A stretch of DNA of 12,395 nucleotides from Coriobacteriaceae bacterium (GTDB lineage: Bacteria; Actinomycetota; Coriobacteriia; Coriobacteriales; Eggerthellaceae), in the NCBI GenBank assembly GCA_015062635.1, contig SUUF01000058.1, positions 1 to 12,395 on the forward strand, in the 5' to 3' direction. This document shows positions 6,351 to 12,395 of the stretch, in pieces; positions within the stretch are counted from its first letter, which is position 1; each line of letters opens with the position of its first letter. The notes beneath the pieces are model-generated. The model ran no database searches. It was not told where the DNA came from and was given only the letters and a program-made list of their open reading frames with translations. The translations under genes were made by a program, and so were the position numbers.

Positions 6351-7692
6351 ATACGATCCGAAGACGCTGTGGTTCGACCCCGGCGATCTTGACATAGCGA
6401 AGGACCAGGCGGTCATCGTGAGCACCGCGCGCGGGCACGAGTTCGGCGTGGCTGCCTCCGACGTGATCGAGGTCGAGGACGAGCGGGTCGAGGCGCTGAA
6501 GTCGCCGCTCGCGCCCGTGCTGCGCCTGGCCACCGACGAGGACGTCGAGCAGCGCGACGAGATGCGCCGGCTTTCGGCCGAGGCGCTGCCGGTGTTCCGC
6601 GAACTCGCGGCCGAGACCAACGAGGCCATGCGCCCGGTGATGGTGGAATACCTGTTCGATGGCACGAAGGCCGTGTTCCTGTTCGAATCCGAGGAGCGGG
6701 CCGACTTCCGCGAGCTCGTGCGCAAGCTCACGAACAAGCTGCACGTGCGGGTCGACATGCGCCAGATCGGCGTGCGCGACGAGGCGCGCATCGTCGGCGG
6801 CCTGGGGCATTGCGGCCAGGAGCTGTGCTGCCGGCGCCTGGGCGGCGAGTTCTGCCCAGTTTCCATCCGCATGGCCAAGGCGCAGGATCTCTCGTTGAAC
6901 CCCGCGCAAATCTCGGGCGTGTGCGGCCGCCTGATGTGCTGCCTGCGCTACGAGTACGACACCTACAAGGATTTCAAGGCGCGCGCGCCGAAGCAGAACG
7001 CCACCATCCACACGCCCGAGGGCGATTTCAAGGTGTGCGAGCTCGATACGCCGCACGAGGTGGTGGTGCTGCGCGTCGACAAGAACAAGAAGGTGCGCAT
7101 CCCGCTTTCGGCATTCGACGCGCCCGAGGAAGGCGCCGAAAGCCAGCGCCCGAAATCGATCGGCGAGGCGTATTACGAGTATGCCAACGCCAACGACTTC
7201 GCGGCCAAGCTCGCGGCGAGCATGGGCACGACCGACCACTTCACCGGCGAGGACAAGCTGGCCGAGCAGGGCATGGTGCGCCATAACCCGGTGCGTCAGA
7301 AAGAGGAACGCGCCGCGGCCGCGCCGAGCTCGCATCGCAGGCGCCGCGCCCGCGGCGGGCGCGGGCAGGCGCAGGGCGGCGAGGCCAAGGATGCCGCGCA
7401 GCAGCCCGTGCGCAACCGCTCGCATCGCGCGAAGGCCGATGCGGCGCGCACGCCCGAGAAGGCGGCCGAGGCGGCCGAGGGCCGTCGCCGCCGGCGCAGG
7501 CGCTCGGGGCAGAAGCCGGCCGAGGCGGCCGAGCAGGGCAAGCATGCCGCACCGGCGCAACAGGCGAAACGCAAGCCGGCTCCCGCGGAAAACGCCGCGG
7601 GCAAGGCGGCGAAGGGCGAGGGCACGGTGCATCGCCGTGTACGCAGACGGAGCCACAAGACAGGAGGCGCTAAGACCGATGAGCAGCAATAA
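6322..7692 (+). CDS. ricT: PSP1-domain protein of the RicT (YaaT) family with a long basic tail
   Basis: In Bacillus, RicT acts with RicA and RicF in a complex that carries Fe-S clusters and stimulates RNase Y processing of mRNA. The PSP1 core here has the family block GGLGHCGQELCC (C164, C169, C170), FCP (C178) and SGVCGRLMCCLRYE (C201, C206, C207); these are the likely cluster ligands. ATG 6322 follows AGAGG by six bases; the ORF could extend upstream inside holB but with no similarity. The core ends near residue 320. A tail of roughly 130 residues follows, rich in Arg, Ala, Lys, Glu and Gln with repeated RRRR and SHR patterns, apparently disordered and perhaps RNA-binding; short homologs lack it. 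The position next to holB matches yaaT in Firmicutes. Its end overlaps pncB by 14 bases. Confidence 0.88.
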   Translation: MKRIAPIRLEYDPKTLWFDPGDLDIAKDQAVIVSTARGHEFGVAASDVIEVEDERVEALKSPLAPVLRLATDEDVEQRDEMRRLSAEALPVFRELAAETNEAMRPVMVEYLFDGTKAVFLFESEERADFRELVRKLTNKLHVRVDMRQIGVRDEARIVGGLGHCGQELCCRRLGGEFCPVSIRMAKAQDLSLNPAQISGVCGRLMCCLRYEYDTYKDFKARAPKQNATIHTPEGDFKVCELDTPHEVVVLRVDKNKKVRIPLSAFDAPEEGAESQRPKSIGEAYYEYANANDFAAKLAASMGTTDHFTGEDKLAEQGMVRHNPVRQKEERAAAAPSSHRRRRARGGRGQAQGGEAKDAAQQPVRNRSHRAKADAARTPEKAAEAAEGRRRRRRRSGQKPAEAAEQGKHAAPAQQAKRKPAPAENAAGKAAKGEGTVHRRVRRRSHKTGGAKTDEQQ

Positions 7693-9136
7693 CGAAGAGC
7701 TCCTTACCGACCTTTACCAGCTCACGATGGCCCAGGGCTACTGGGAGAAGGGCAAGCTCGAGGAGCAGGCGTGCTTCTACATGCACTTCCGCAAGAACCC
7801 GTTCGACGGAGGTTACGTGATCGCCTGCGGGCTCGACCAGGTGGCCGAGCTCATCGAGAGCTTCACGTTCACCGACGAGGACATCGCCTACCTCGCATCG
7901 CTCGAGGCGCCCGGCGGCGGCAAGCTGTTCAAGCCGGAATTCCTCGAGTACCTGCGCACGATGGAGATGCAGGTCGACATCGATGCCGTGCACGAGGGCG
8001 CGACGGTGTTCCCGTACGAGCCGATCCTGCGCGTGACCGGCCCCATCCTGCAATGCCAGATCATCGAGACGCCGCTGCTCACGCACGTGGGCTTCCAGTC
8101 GCTCATCGCGACGAAGGCGGCCCGCATCTGCGACGTGGCCGAAACCCCCGTGGCTGAATTCGGGCTGCGCCGCGCGCAAGGCCCCGCGGGCGGCATTTTC
8201 GCGAGCCGCGCCGCCATCGTCGGCGGATGCGCGTCCACGAGCAACGTGCTCGCGGGCATGCGCTTCGGCGTGCCGGTGTCGGGAACGCATGCCCATTCGT
8301 GGGTGATGTCCTTCGATTCCGAACTCGAGGCCTTCCGCGCCTATGCGGAAGCCATGCCGAAGAACTGCGTGCTGCTCGTCGACACCTACGATGTCGAGCA
8401 GGGCATCGACAACGCCATCACCGTGGGGCTCGAGATGAAGGAGCGCGGCGAGCGCCTCGCCGGCATCCGCATCGACTCGGGCGACCTCGCCTGGATGGCC
8501 AAGCTCGCGCGGCGCAAGCTCGACGCGGCCGGCCTCACCGAAACGGGCATCGTGCTGTCGAACGACCTCGACGAGCAGACCATCCGCTCCATCAAGCGGC
8601 AGGGTGCCAAGGTGATGAGCTGGGGCGTCGGCACGAAGCTCGCCTCGTCGTACGACCAGCCCACGCTCGGGTGCGTCTACAAGCTCTCGGCCGTGAAGGC
8701 CAAGGGCTCCGACACCTGGAAGGATTGCCTGAAGGTGTCGGGCCAGACCAACAAGCTCACGACGCCCGGCGTGCTCGGCGTGCGCCGCTACTACCAAGAG
8801 AACGGCAAGGTGGCCGGCGATATGATCTACGACCTGTTCTCGCAGGTGAACGACCATGAGGTCATCATCGACCCGGCTGACGAGCTGCGCCAGAAGCGCC
8901 TCGGCGGCTTGCGCCACGAGGACATCCTGCATCCGCTCGCGCGGGGCGGCAAGGTCGTGCTCGAGCCCGAGTTCCGCGACGTGATGCAGGCGCAGGCGCG
9001 CGCGAAGGAGAGCCTCGATGCGCTCGACGAGTCGCAGAAGCGCATGCTCAACCCGCACAGCTACCCGGTGGGCCTCGAGGCCGGCCTGTTCCACCGCCGC
9101 TCGGCGCTGGTGAAGAAGCTGCGCCATTACGAATAA
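7679..9136 (+). CDS. pncB: Nicotinate phosphoribosyltransferase
   Basis: The enzyme makes nicotinate mononucleotide from nicotinate and PRPP with ATP use, the entry step of the Preiss-Handler route to NAD. The 485-residue protein has TDLYQLTM near the N-terminus (10-17), EFGLRRAQG (Arg164, Arg165), and GTHAHSW with His206 at the position of the histidine phosphorylated in the Salmonella enzyme. It also has DTYDV, IRIDSGDL (263-270) and GVGTKL. The ATG at 7679 is preceded by AGGAGG (7662-7667), and the gene starts within the last codons of ricT, so translation is probably coupled. An in-frame extension upstream inside ricT is Arg-rich shadow sequence. The length is normal for the family. No NAD-sensing regulatory site is evident. 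Confidence 0.95.
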   Translation: MSSNNEELLTDLYQLTMAQGYWEKGKLEEQACFYMHFRKNPFDGGYVIACGLDQVAELIESFTFTDEDIAYLASLEAPGGGKLFKPEFLEYLRTMEMQVDIDAVHEGATVFPYEPILRVTGPILQCQIIETPLLTHVGFQSLIATKAARICDVAETPVAEFGLRRAQGPAGGIFASRAAIVGGCASTSNVLAGMRFGVPVSGTHAHSWVMSFDSELEAFRAYAEAMPKNCVLLVDTYDVEQGIDNAITVGLEMKERGERLAGIRIDSGDLAWMAKLARRKLDAAGLTETGIVLSNDLDEQTIRSIKRQGAKVMSWGVGTKLASSYDQPTLGCVYKLSAVKAKGSDTWKDCLKVSGQTNKLTTPGVLGVRRYYQENGKVAGDMIYDLFSQVNDHEVIIDPADELRQKRLGGLRHEDILHPLARGGKVVLEPEFRDVMQAQARAKESLDALDESQKRMLNPHSYPVGLEAGLFHRRSALVKKLRHYE

Positions 9137-9142
9137 CGGGAT

Positions 9143-9164
9143 GCGGGGCGCGTTTGCGCCCCGT
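9143..9164 (+). terminator. Strong hairpin between pncB and degV (possible U-less terminator)
   Basis: cggggcgc (9144-9151) and gcgccccg (9156-9163) form a perfect 8-bp stem with a gttt loop, extendable by a G-T wobble. It begins 7 bases after the pncB stop. No T run follows, so a classical intrinsic terminator is not shown. Actinobacteria can use hairpins lacking a T tail. Partial termination or mRNA 3'-end protection would separate pncB from the three downstream genes. Confidence 0.5.
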
Positions 9165-9191
9165 GCCCTGCCGCTAAGACCAAGGAGTCCC

Positions 9192-10082
9192 ATGACGACG
9201 AAATGCAATCTCATCTTGGATTCATGCTGCGAGCTGCCGCCGGCGATGCTGCGGCGCGAGGGCGTGTTCCTGCTGAAATACGTGTACACCCTGGATGACG
9301 AGGTGCACGTGGACGATATGTACGAGCAGCAGACGCCGCACGAGTTCTTCGAGGGCATGCGCAACGGCGCGAAGCCGCAGACCTCGCAGCTTCCCATGAC
9401 GATGCTCGCCGAGACGTTCGAGGCGGCCATGTCCTCCGACAAGCCGGCGGTGTTCCTGAGCTTCGCGAGCGCGCTCACCGGCACGCTCGACACGGCGCGC
9501 ACGGTGTACGAGAACCTGTGCGCCGAGCATCCGGACGCGCAGCCCGTGCACATCTACGACACGAAGCTCGCCGCGACGGCCGAGGGCCTGTTCGTGTACG
9601 AGGCGCTGCGCCAGTGGGAGAAGGGCCTCACCGCCGAGGAGATGATCGCCTGGGCCGATAGCGCCGCGCCGCACATCAACGAGATGTTCGTCGTCGACGA
9701 CCTCGAGGCGCTGAAGCGCGGCGGGCGCATCCCGTCGGCGCTTGCCGTCATCGGCTCGAAGCTCGATGTGAAGCCGCTGCTCGACATCGAGATCGAGACC
9801 GGCAAGCTGCGTTCGTGCGGCATCGCCCGCGGCAAGAAGAAGGCCATCAAGCAGATGGTGGGCCTGTTCACGAAGCTCATTCCCGAGCGCGACCGCGCCG
9901 GGCGCATCGTGATGATCGGCAACGCCGACTGCCCCGAGGACGCCAAGCGCCTCGAGGAGATGCTGCGCAAGACCGCCACCGATTTGCAGGTCATCCATTG
10001 CAACATCGGCCCGGTCATCGGCAGCCACGTGGGCCCGGGCATGCTCTCGATGGTCTTCTGGGGACCCGACAGCAGGAAGTAG
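9192..10082 (+). CDS. DegV family fatty-acid-binding protein (FakB-like)
   Basis: DegV proteins bind a fatty acid; the FakB members present it to the kinase FakA for phosphorylation. The 296-residue protein shows the family pattern: LILDSCCELP (Asp10, Ser11), PQTSQLP (62-68, with the lipid-contacting Thr-Ser), SFASALTGT, and VVDDLEALKRGGRI (GGRI at 177-180). KPLLDIE and GPVIGSHVGPGM (His279) complete it. The Ser and His seen here are those that contact the carboxylate in characterised FakBs. ATG 9192 has AAGGAG four bases upstream; a longer in-frame start at 9141 would run through the intergenic hairpin and is rejected. No fakA homolog is in the window, so the partner must lie elsewhere. Family assignment is firm, the ligand is inferred. 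Confidence 0.92.
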   Translation: MTTKCNLILDSCCELPPAMLRREGVFLLKYVYTLDDEVHVDDMYEQQTPHEFFEGMRNGAKPQTSQLPMTMLAETFEAAMSSDKPAVFLSFASALTGTLDTARTVYENLCAEHPDAQPVHIYDTKLAATAEGLFVYEALRQWEKGLTAEEMIAWADSAAPHINEMFVVDDLEALKRGGRIPSALAVIGSKLDVKPLLDIEIETGKLRSCGIARGKKKAIKQMVGLFTKLIPERDRAGRIVMIGNADCPEDAKRLEEMLRKTATDLQVIHCNIGPVIGSHVGPGMLSMVFWGPDSRK

Positions 10083-10124
10083 CCGCATCGGCAACGAAGA
10101 GAACGAACCGAGGAGAGATAGACC

Positions 10125-11120
10125 ATGGCCGCAACATTCGCCTTCGCCGGCGATACCTTTGTGGGTGAAACGATATCCGCCAAGCTGCAAGACGCCGGTT
10201 ACGTGCTGGCGGCGGGGCTCGCTTCCGCCGACTACATCTTCACGTACTGCCTCGCGCAGTCGCAGCTCGAAGACGTGTACCTGGGAACGGGCGGCGCGGT
10301 CGAGCAGGCGAAGGAAGGGTGCTGCCTGGTCGACCTCAGCCCGTCGACCACCACGCTTGCGAAGGAGATCTACGCGGTGGCGCGCGTGAACGAGCTGCAG
10401 TCGGTTGACGCGCCGCTCGTGCTGCTCGACCCGTGCGCGCACGATGCCTTCGGCGACCCCGAGAACATCATGGTGTTCGCCGGCGGCGAGGATGACGCGG
10501 TCGACGACGTGCTGCCCTTGCTGCAGGTGATCTCGAACGACGTGCGTCCAACCGGCCTTCCCGGTTCCGGCCAGTTCGCGAAGGCCATCTGCACCGCGCA
10601 GCAGGCTTCCGCGCTCGTCTCGCTCGTCGAGGCGCATGCCATCGCGCGGGCCCAGGGCGAATCGGCGGCTCCCGCCATCGCCGCGGCGGTCGAGGCGGGC
10701 ATCTGCACCCCGCGTGCGGCCGGCGTGATGCAGGCCATCGAGGAAGGCCATTTCCACGGAACCTATGCCTGCCAGGTGCTGTTCGCCGAGCTTGCCGCCG
10801 TGTCGAACGGCGCCGAGGAGATCGACCTCGTGCTGACGCAGATCGAGGCGTGCGAGCACCTGATGGAGCTGTTCGTCATCGTGGGCGGCGGGCAGCTTCC
10901 CGCGCATGCGCTGGCGCTGGCCTATGCGCCCGACGAGGAGGGCGTGGCCTACGGCCTCGATTGGACGCGCGCTGACGGCATCTACGGAAGCAGCAGCCAC
11001 GACCACGACCATGCCCATGACGACCAAGACGACGTCTACGACGAATACGGCTACGATTTCGGATTCGAAGATGACGAGGACGGTTATGGCACGCCCTTCG
11101 GCGGTTTCTCTTCCAACTAG
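10125..11120 (+). CDS. Beta-hydroxyacid dehydrogenase-like protein, degenerate, with His/Asp-rich tail
   Basis: The middle of this 331-residue protein aligns by eye with the 3-hydroxyisobutyrate/6-phosphogluconate dehydrogenase family: LVDLSPSTT (usually vDmSTxsP), DAP (95-97), a GG near the domain end, and GSGQFAK with the catalytic-type Lys153. Key parts are altered. The Rossmann glycine motif reads FAGDTFVGE instead of GxGxMG. About 35 residues that normally hold the NRT cofactor motif seem absent after DAGYVLA. DAPVSGG has become DAPLVLL. The Asn four residues after Lys is Thr157. The C-terminal 40 or so residues are unusual: HDHDHAHDD, then Asp/Glu/Tyr/Gly-rich. AGGAG nine bases before ATG marks the start. 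The last 35 bases overlap the radical SAM gene. Probably a pseudoenzyme or a substrate-binding relative; no function can be assigned. Confidence 0.75.
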   Translation: MAATFAFAGDTFVGETISAKLQDAGYVLAAGLASADYIFTYCLAQSQLEDVYLGTGGAVEQAKEGCCLVDLSPSTTTLAKEIYAVARVNELQSVDAPLVLLDPCAHDAFGDPENIMVFAGGEDDAVDDVLPLLQVISNDVRPTGLPGSGQFAKAICTAQQASALVSLVEAHAIARAQGESAAPAIAAAVEAGICTPRAAGVMQAIEEGHFHGTYACQVLFAELAAVSNGAEEIDLVLTQIEACEHLMELFVIVGGGQLPAHALALAYAPDEEGVAYGLDWTRADGIYGSSSHDHDHAHDDQDDVYDEYGYDFGFEDDEDGYGTPFGGFSSN

Positions 11121-12051
11121 CTGCGAGCTGTGCCCGCGTCGATGCGGCGCGAACCGCGCGGCGGGGGAGCGGGGCGTGTGCGGCGCGGCAGACCAGCTGC
11201 GCATCGCGCGCGCGGCGCTGCATGAATGGGAAGAGCCGCTCATCAGCGTGGGTCCCGGTTCCGGCGCGGTGTTCTTCTCGGGGTGCCCGCTGCGCTGCCG
11301 CTATTGCCAAAACGATGCGATATCGATGGGTTTCGCCGGCGTCGACGTCGATTTCGGGCGTCTGGTCGAGATCTTCCTGGAACTGCAGGATGAACGGCAT
11401 GCCGCGAACATCAATCTCGTGACGCCGACGCAGTATGCGCCGTGGATCGTTCCGGCGGTTGCCGAGGCGCGCCGGCGCGGGCTGCATGTTCCCATCGTCT
11501 ACAACACGTCGGGATACGAGACGGCCGAGGCCATCCGCGCGCTCGAGGGCACGGTCGATGTCTACCTGACCGATTTCAAGTATGCGCCCGATGCCGTTTC
11601 GAGCGCGGCGCGCGATTACTCGCGGGCGCCGGAATACCACGACGAGGCGCTTGCGGCGCTTGACGAGATGGTCGCGCAGGTGGGGGAGCCGGTTATCGGG
11701 GAGCATCGGTATCCTGTGGCTGGCGGGGAAGAGGCGGCGCCGGCGCTGGTGCGAGGCGTGGTGGTGCGCCATCTGGTGCTTCCCGACCGCATCGACGATT
11801 CCCGCCATGTGGTGCGTGAGCTGTGGGAGCGCTATGGCGATCGCGTGCTCTACAGTTTCATGAGCCAGTACACGCCGATGCGTCCCGATGCCCGCTATCC
11901 CGAGCTCTCGCGTCCGACGACGCCGGAAGAATACGAGGCGCTGCTCGACTTCGCCGATTCCCTGGGCCTGGAGGACTATTTCTGGCAAGACGGCCCCGCG
12001 GCCCTCGAGTCGTTCATTCCCCACTGGGACGGCACCGGCGTCCTCCCCTAA
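11086..12051 (+). CDS. Radical SAM protein of the PflX type (COG1313), function unknown
   Basis: The 321-residue protein carries the radical SAM cluster motif CPLRCRYC (C67, C71, C74) that binds a [4Fe-4S] cluster and S-adenosylmethionine. It also has a second N-terminal cysteine set (C13, C16, C20, C32 in CELCPRRCG and GVCG). The blocks HEWEEP, GSGAVFFSGC, NINLVTPTQYAPWI, PIVYNTSGYE, VDVYLTDFKYA, GVVVRHLVLP and SQYTPM are those of the family related to pyruvate formate-lyase activases but with no known substrate. ATG 11086 is chosen because GAGGA lies five bases upstream and the Cys motif starts 12 residues later. It begins inside the previous gene, implying translational coupling. Codon choice loosens after about 11690 (more GGG, GGT, CAT). 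No glycyl radical enzyme is in the window. Confidence 0.88.
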   Translation: MARPSAVSLPTSCELCPRRCGANRAAGERGVCGAADQLRIARAALHEWEEPLISVGPGSGAVFFSGCPLRCRYCQNDAISMGFAGVDVDFGRLVEIFLELQDERHAANINLVTPTQYAPWIVPAVAEARRRGLHVPIVYNTSGYETAEAIRALEGTVDVYLTDFKYAPDAVSSAARDYSRAPEYHDEALAALDEMVAQVGEPVIGEHRYPVAGGEEAAPALVRGVVVRHLVLPDRIDDSRHVVRELWERYGDRVLYSFMSQYTPMRPDARYPELSRPTTPEEYEALLDFADSLGLEDYFWQDGPAALESFIPHWDGTGVLP

Positions 12052-12148
12052 CCTGACAAATGCCCCGGAGGGGTTTGTCAGGTAGATAGCCCCCGATGCA
12101 CCTGACAAAGTCACCGGAGGGGTTTGTCAGGTAGATAGCCCCCGATGC
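12051..12148. repeat. Two tandem 49-bp units with internal inverted repeats
   Basis: Units at 12051-12099 and 12100-12148 are 49 bp each and differ at only three positions, all in the hairpin interior. Each opens with acctgacaaa and has tttgtcaggt downstream, a perfect 10-bp inverted repeat enclosing a GC-rich centre (cccc-gga-gggg in unit 1). A shared tail, agatagcccccgatgc, follows. The first base is the last base of the radical SAM stop codon. With no T tract, a REP-like element or a bidirectional terminator for the convergent gene pair are both possible. Confidence 0.9.
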
Positions 12149-12185
12149 ATGTTACGAAGGCTACGAGGTAACGTTGCACCTTCCA

Positions 12186-12260
12186 ACCATGGTGGGGACG
12201 CGGGAGATCTCTCGCTGCGCTCGACATGACGGATGGGGCGCCCGGGATGACGCGGGAGGC
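12186..12260. repeat. Possible REP-like intergenic element
   Basis: The stretch contains gagatctctcgctgcgctcg followed by acatgacgg, plus two ggatg(g/a)-type segments and gcgggag twice. It resembles the short intergenic repeats of the type gagat-c-ctcg...atgac found in many bacterial genomes. The assignment rests on appearance alone. The rest of 12149-12293 shows no gene and no other structure beyond a 5-bp gttac/gtaac pair (12150-12171). Confidence 0.3.
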
Positions 12261-12293
12261 TGAAACGCAGTTTGACCGGGGTAACGCGAACGC

Positions 12294-12395
12294 TTACCTG
12301 GTTGGGCGCATCTCGGGCAGGTTGCGCCACAGGCGCATCGGCATGAAGTTGCGGCGCAATTCGGGGTGGTAGCGCGCCTCGACGGAAAGGCTCGT
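12294..12395 (-). CDS. C-terminal end of a DUF4130-type (TIGR03915-like) protein (partial)
   Basis: The minus strand from the window edge to TAA (12296-12294) encodes 33 residues: VEARYHPELRRNFMPMRLWRNLPEM is the readable core. Members of DUF4130 end with a similar pattern (an R-x-P-x-L-Q/R stretch, then MPxRYWKxLPE), which is the basis for the call. Such proteins are usually paired with a radical SAM protein annotated as a putative DNA modification/repair enzyme. The gene converges on the PflX-type gene and its start lies outside the window. Only the tail is visible, so the assignment is moderate. Confidence 0.6.
   Translation of the reverse strand, partial: TSLSVEARYHPELRRNFMPMRLWRNLPEMRPTR

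Noticed and set aside
7181..7678. In-frame N-terminal extension of PncB inside ricT
   Set aside because: The extension is Arg/Ala shadow sequence; the family N-terminus (TDLYQLTM) follows ATG 7679, which has AGGAGG upstream.

Overview
The window is about 12.4 kb of GC-rich DNA. It reads like the chromosome of a Coriobacteriia actinobacterium, probably Eggerthellaceae. This assignment is an inference from GC-rich third codon positions, the anaerobe-style gene set (two-subunit class I Fe-S fumarase, PflX-type radical SAM protein) and my general recollection of that lineage; no marker gene fixes the species. Nine complete genes lie head to tail on the + strand. A short gene tail enters at the left edge and the 3' end of a convergent gene enters at the right edge.

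Left flank (1-376): a probable membrane-protein C-terminus ends at 44, and a strong intrinsic terminator follows (83-117). Then comes a 21-bp tandem repeat array: four perfect copies, one decayed copy and one inverted fragment, bracketed by small hairpins. About 110 bases of AT-richer leader with a weak candidate promoter precede the next gene. Genes (377-12051): a type IA DNA topoisomerase of archaeal/TopB-like character with four zinc ribbons (topA); the two subunits of class I fumarase; thymidylate kinase (tmk); DNA polymerase III delta' (holB); a PSP1/RicT protein with a long basic tail; nicotinate phosphoribosyltransferase (pncB); a DegV fatty-acid-binding protein; a beta-hydroxyacid-dehydrogenase-like protein whose cofactor and active sites look eroded; and a PflX-type (COG1313) radical SAM protein.

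Spacing is tight. tmk and holB are 9 bases apart, holB/ricT overlap by 29, ricT/pncB by 14, and the dehydrogenase-like/radical SAM pair by 35. This suggests one or two operons. The order tmk-holB-ricT matches the tmk...holB-yaaT cluster known from Firmicutes and links DNA precursor supply, clamp loading and RNA-maturation functions. Fumarase and pncB add central carbon and NAD metabolism. A strong hairpin between pncB and degV may separate or attenuate the last three genes.

Right flank (12052-12395): two tandem 49-bp units, each with a 10-bp inverted repeat, start on the last base of the radical SAM stop codon. A REP-like stretch and the C-terminal 33 codons of a minus-strand DUF4130-type gene follow.

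Most of the window is ordinary housekeeping. The places most worth a second look are the eroded dehydrogenase-like protein fused by overlap to an uncharacterised radical SAM gene, the helically phased 21-bp repeats in front of the topoisomerase, and the archaeal-type character of that topoisomerase.
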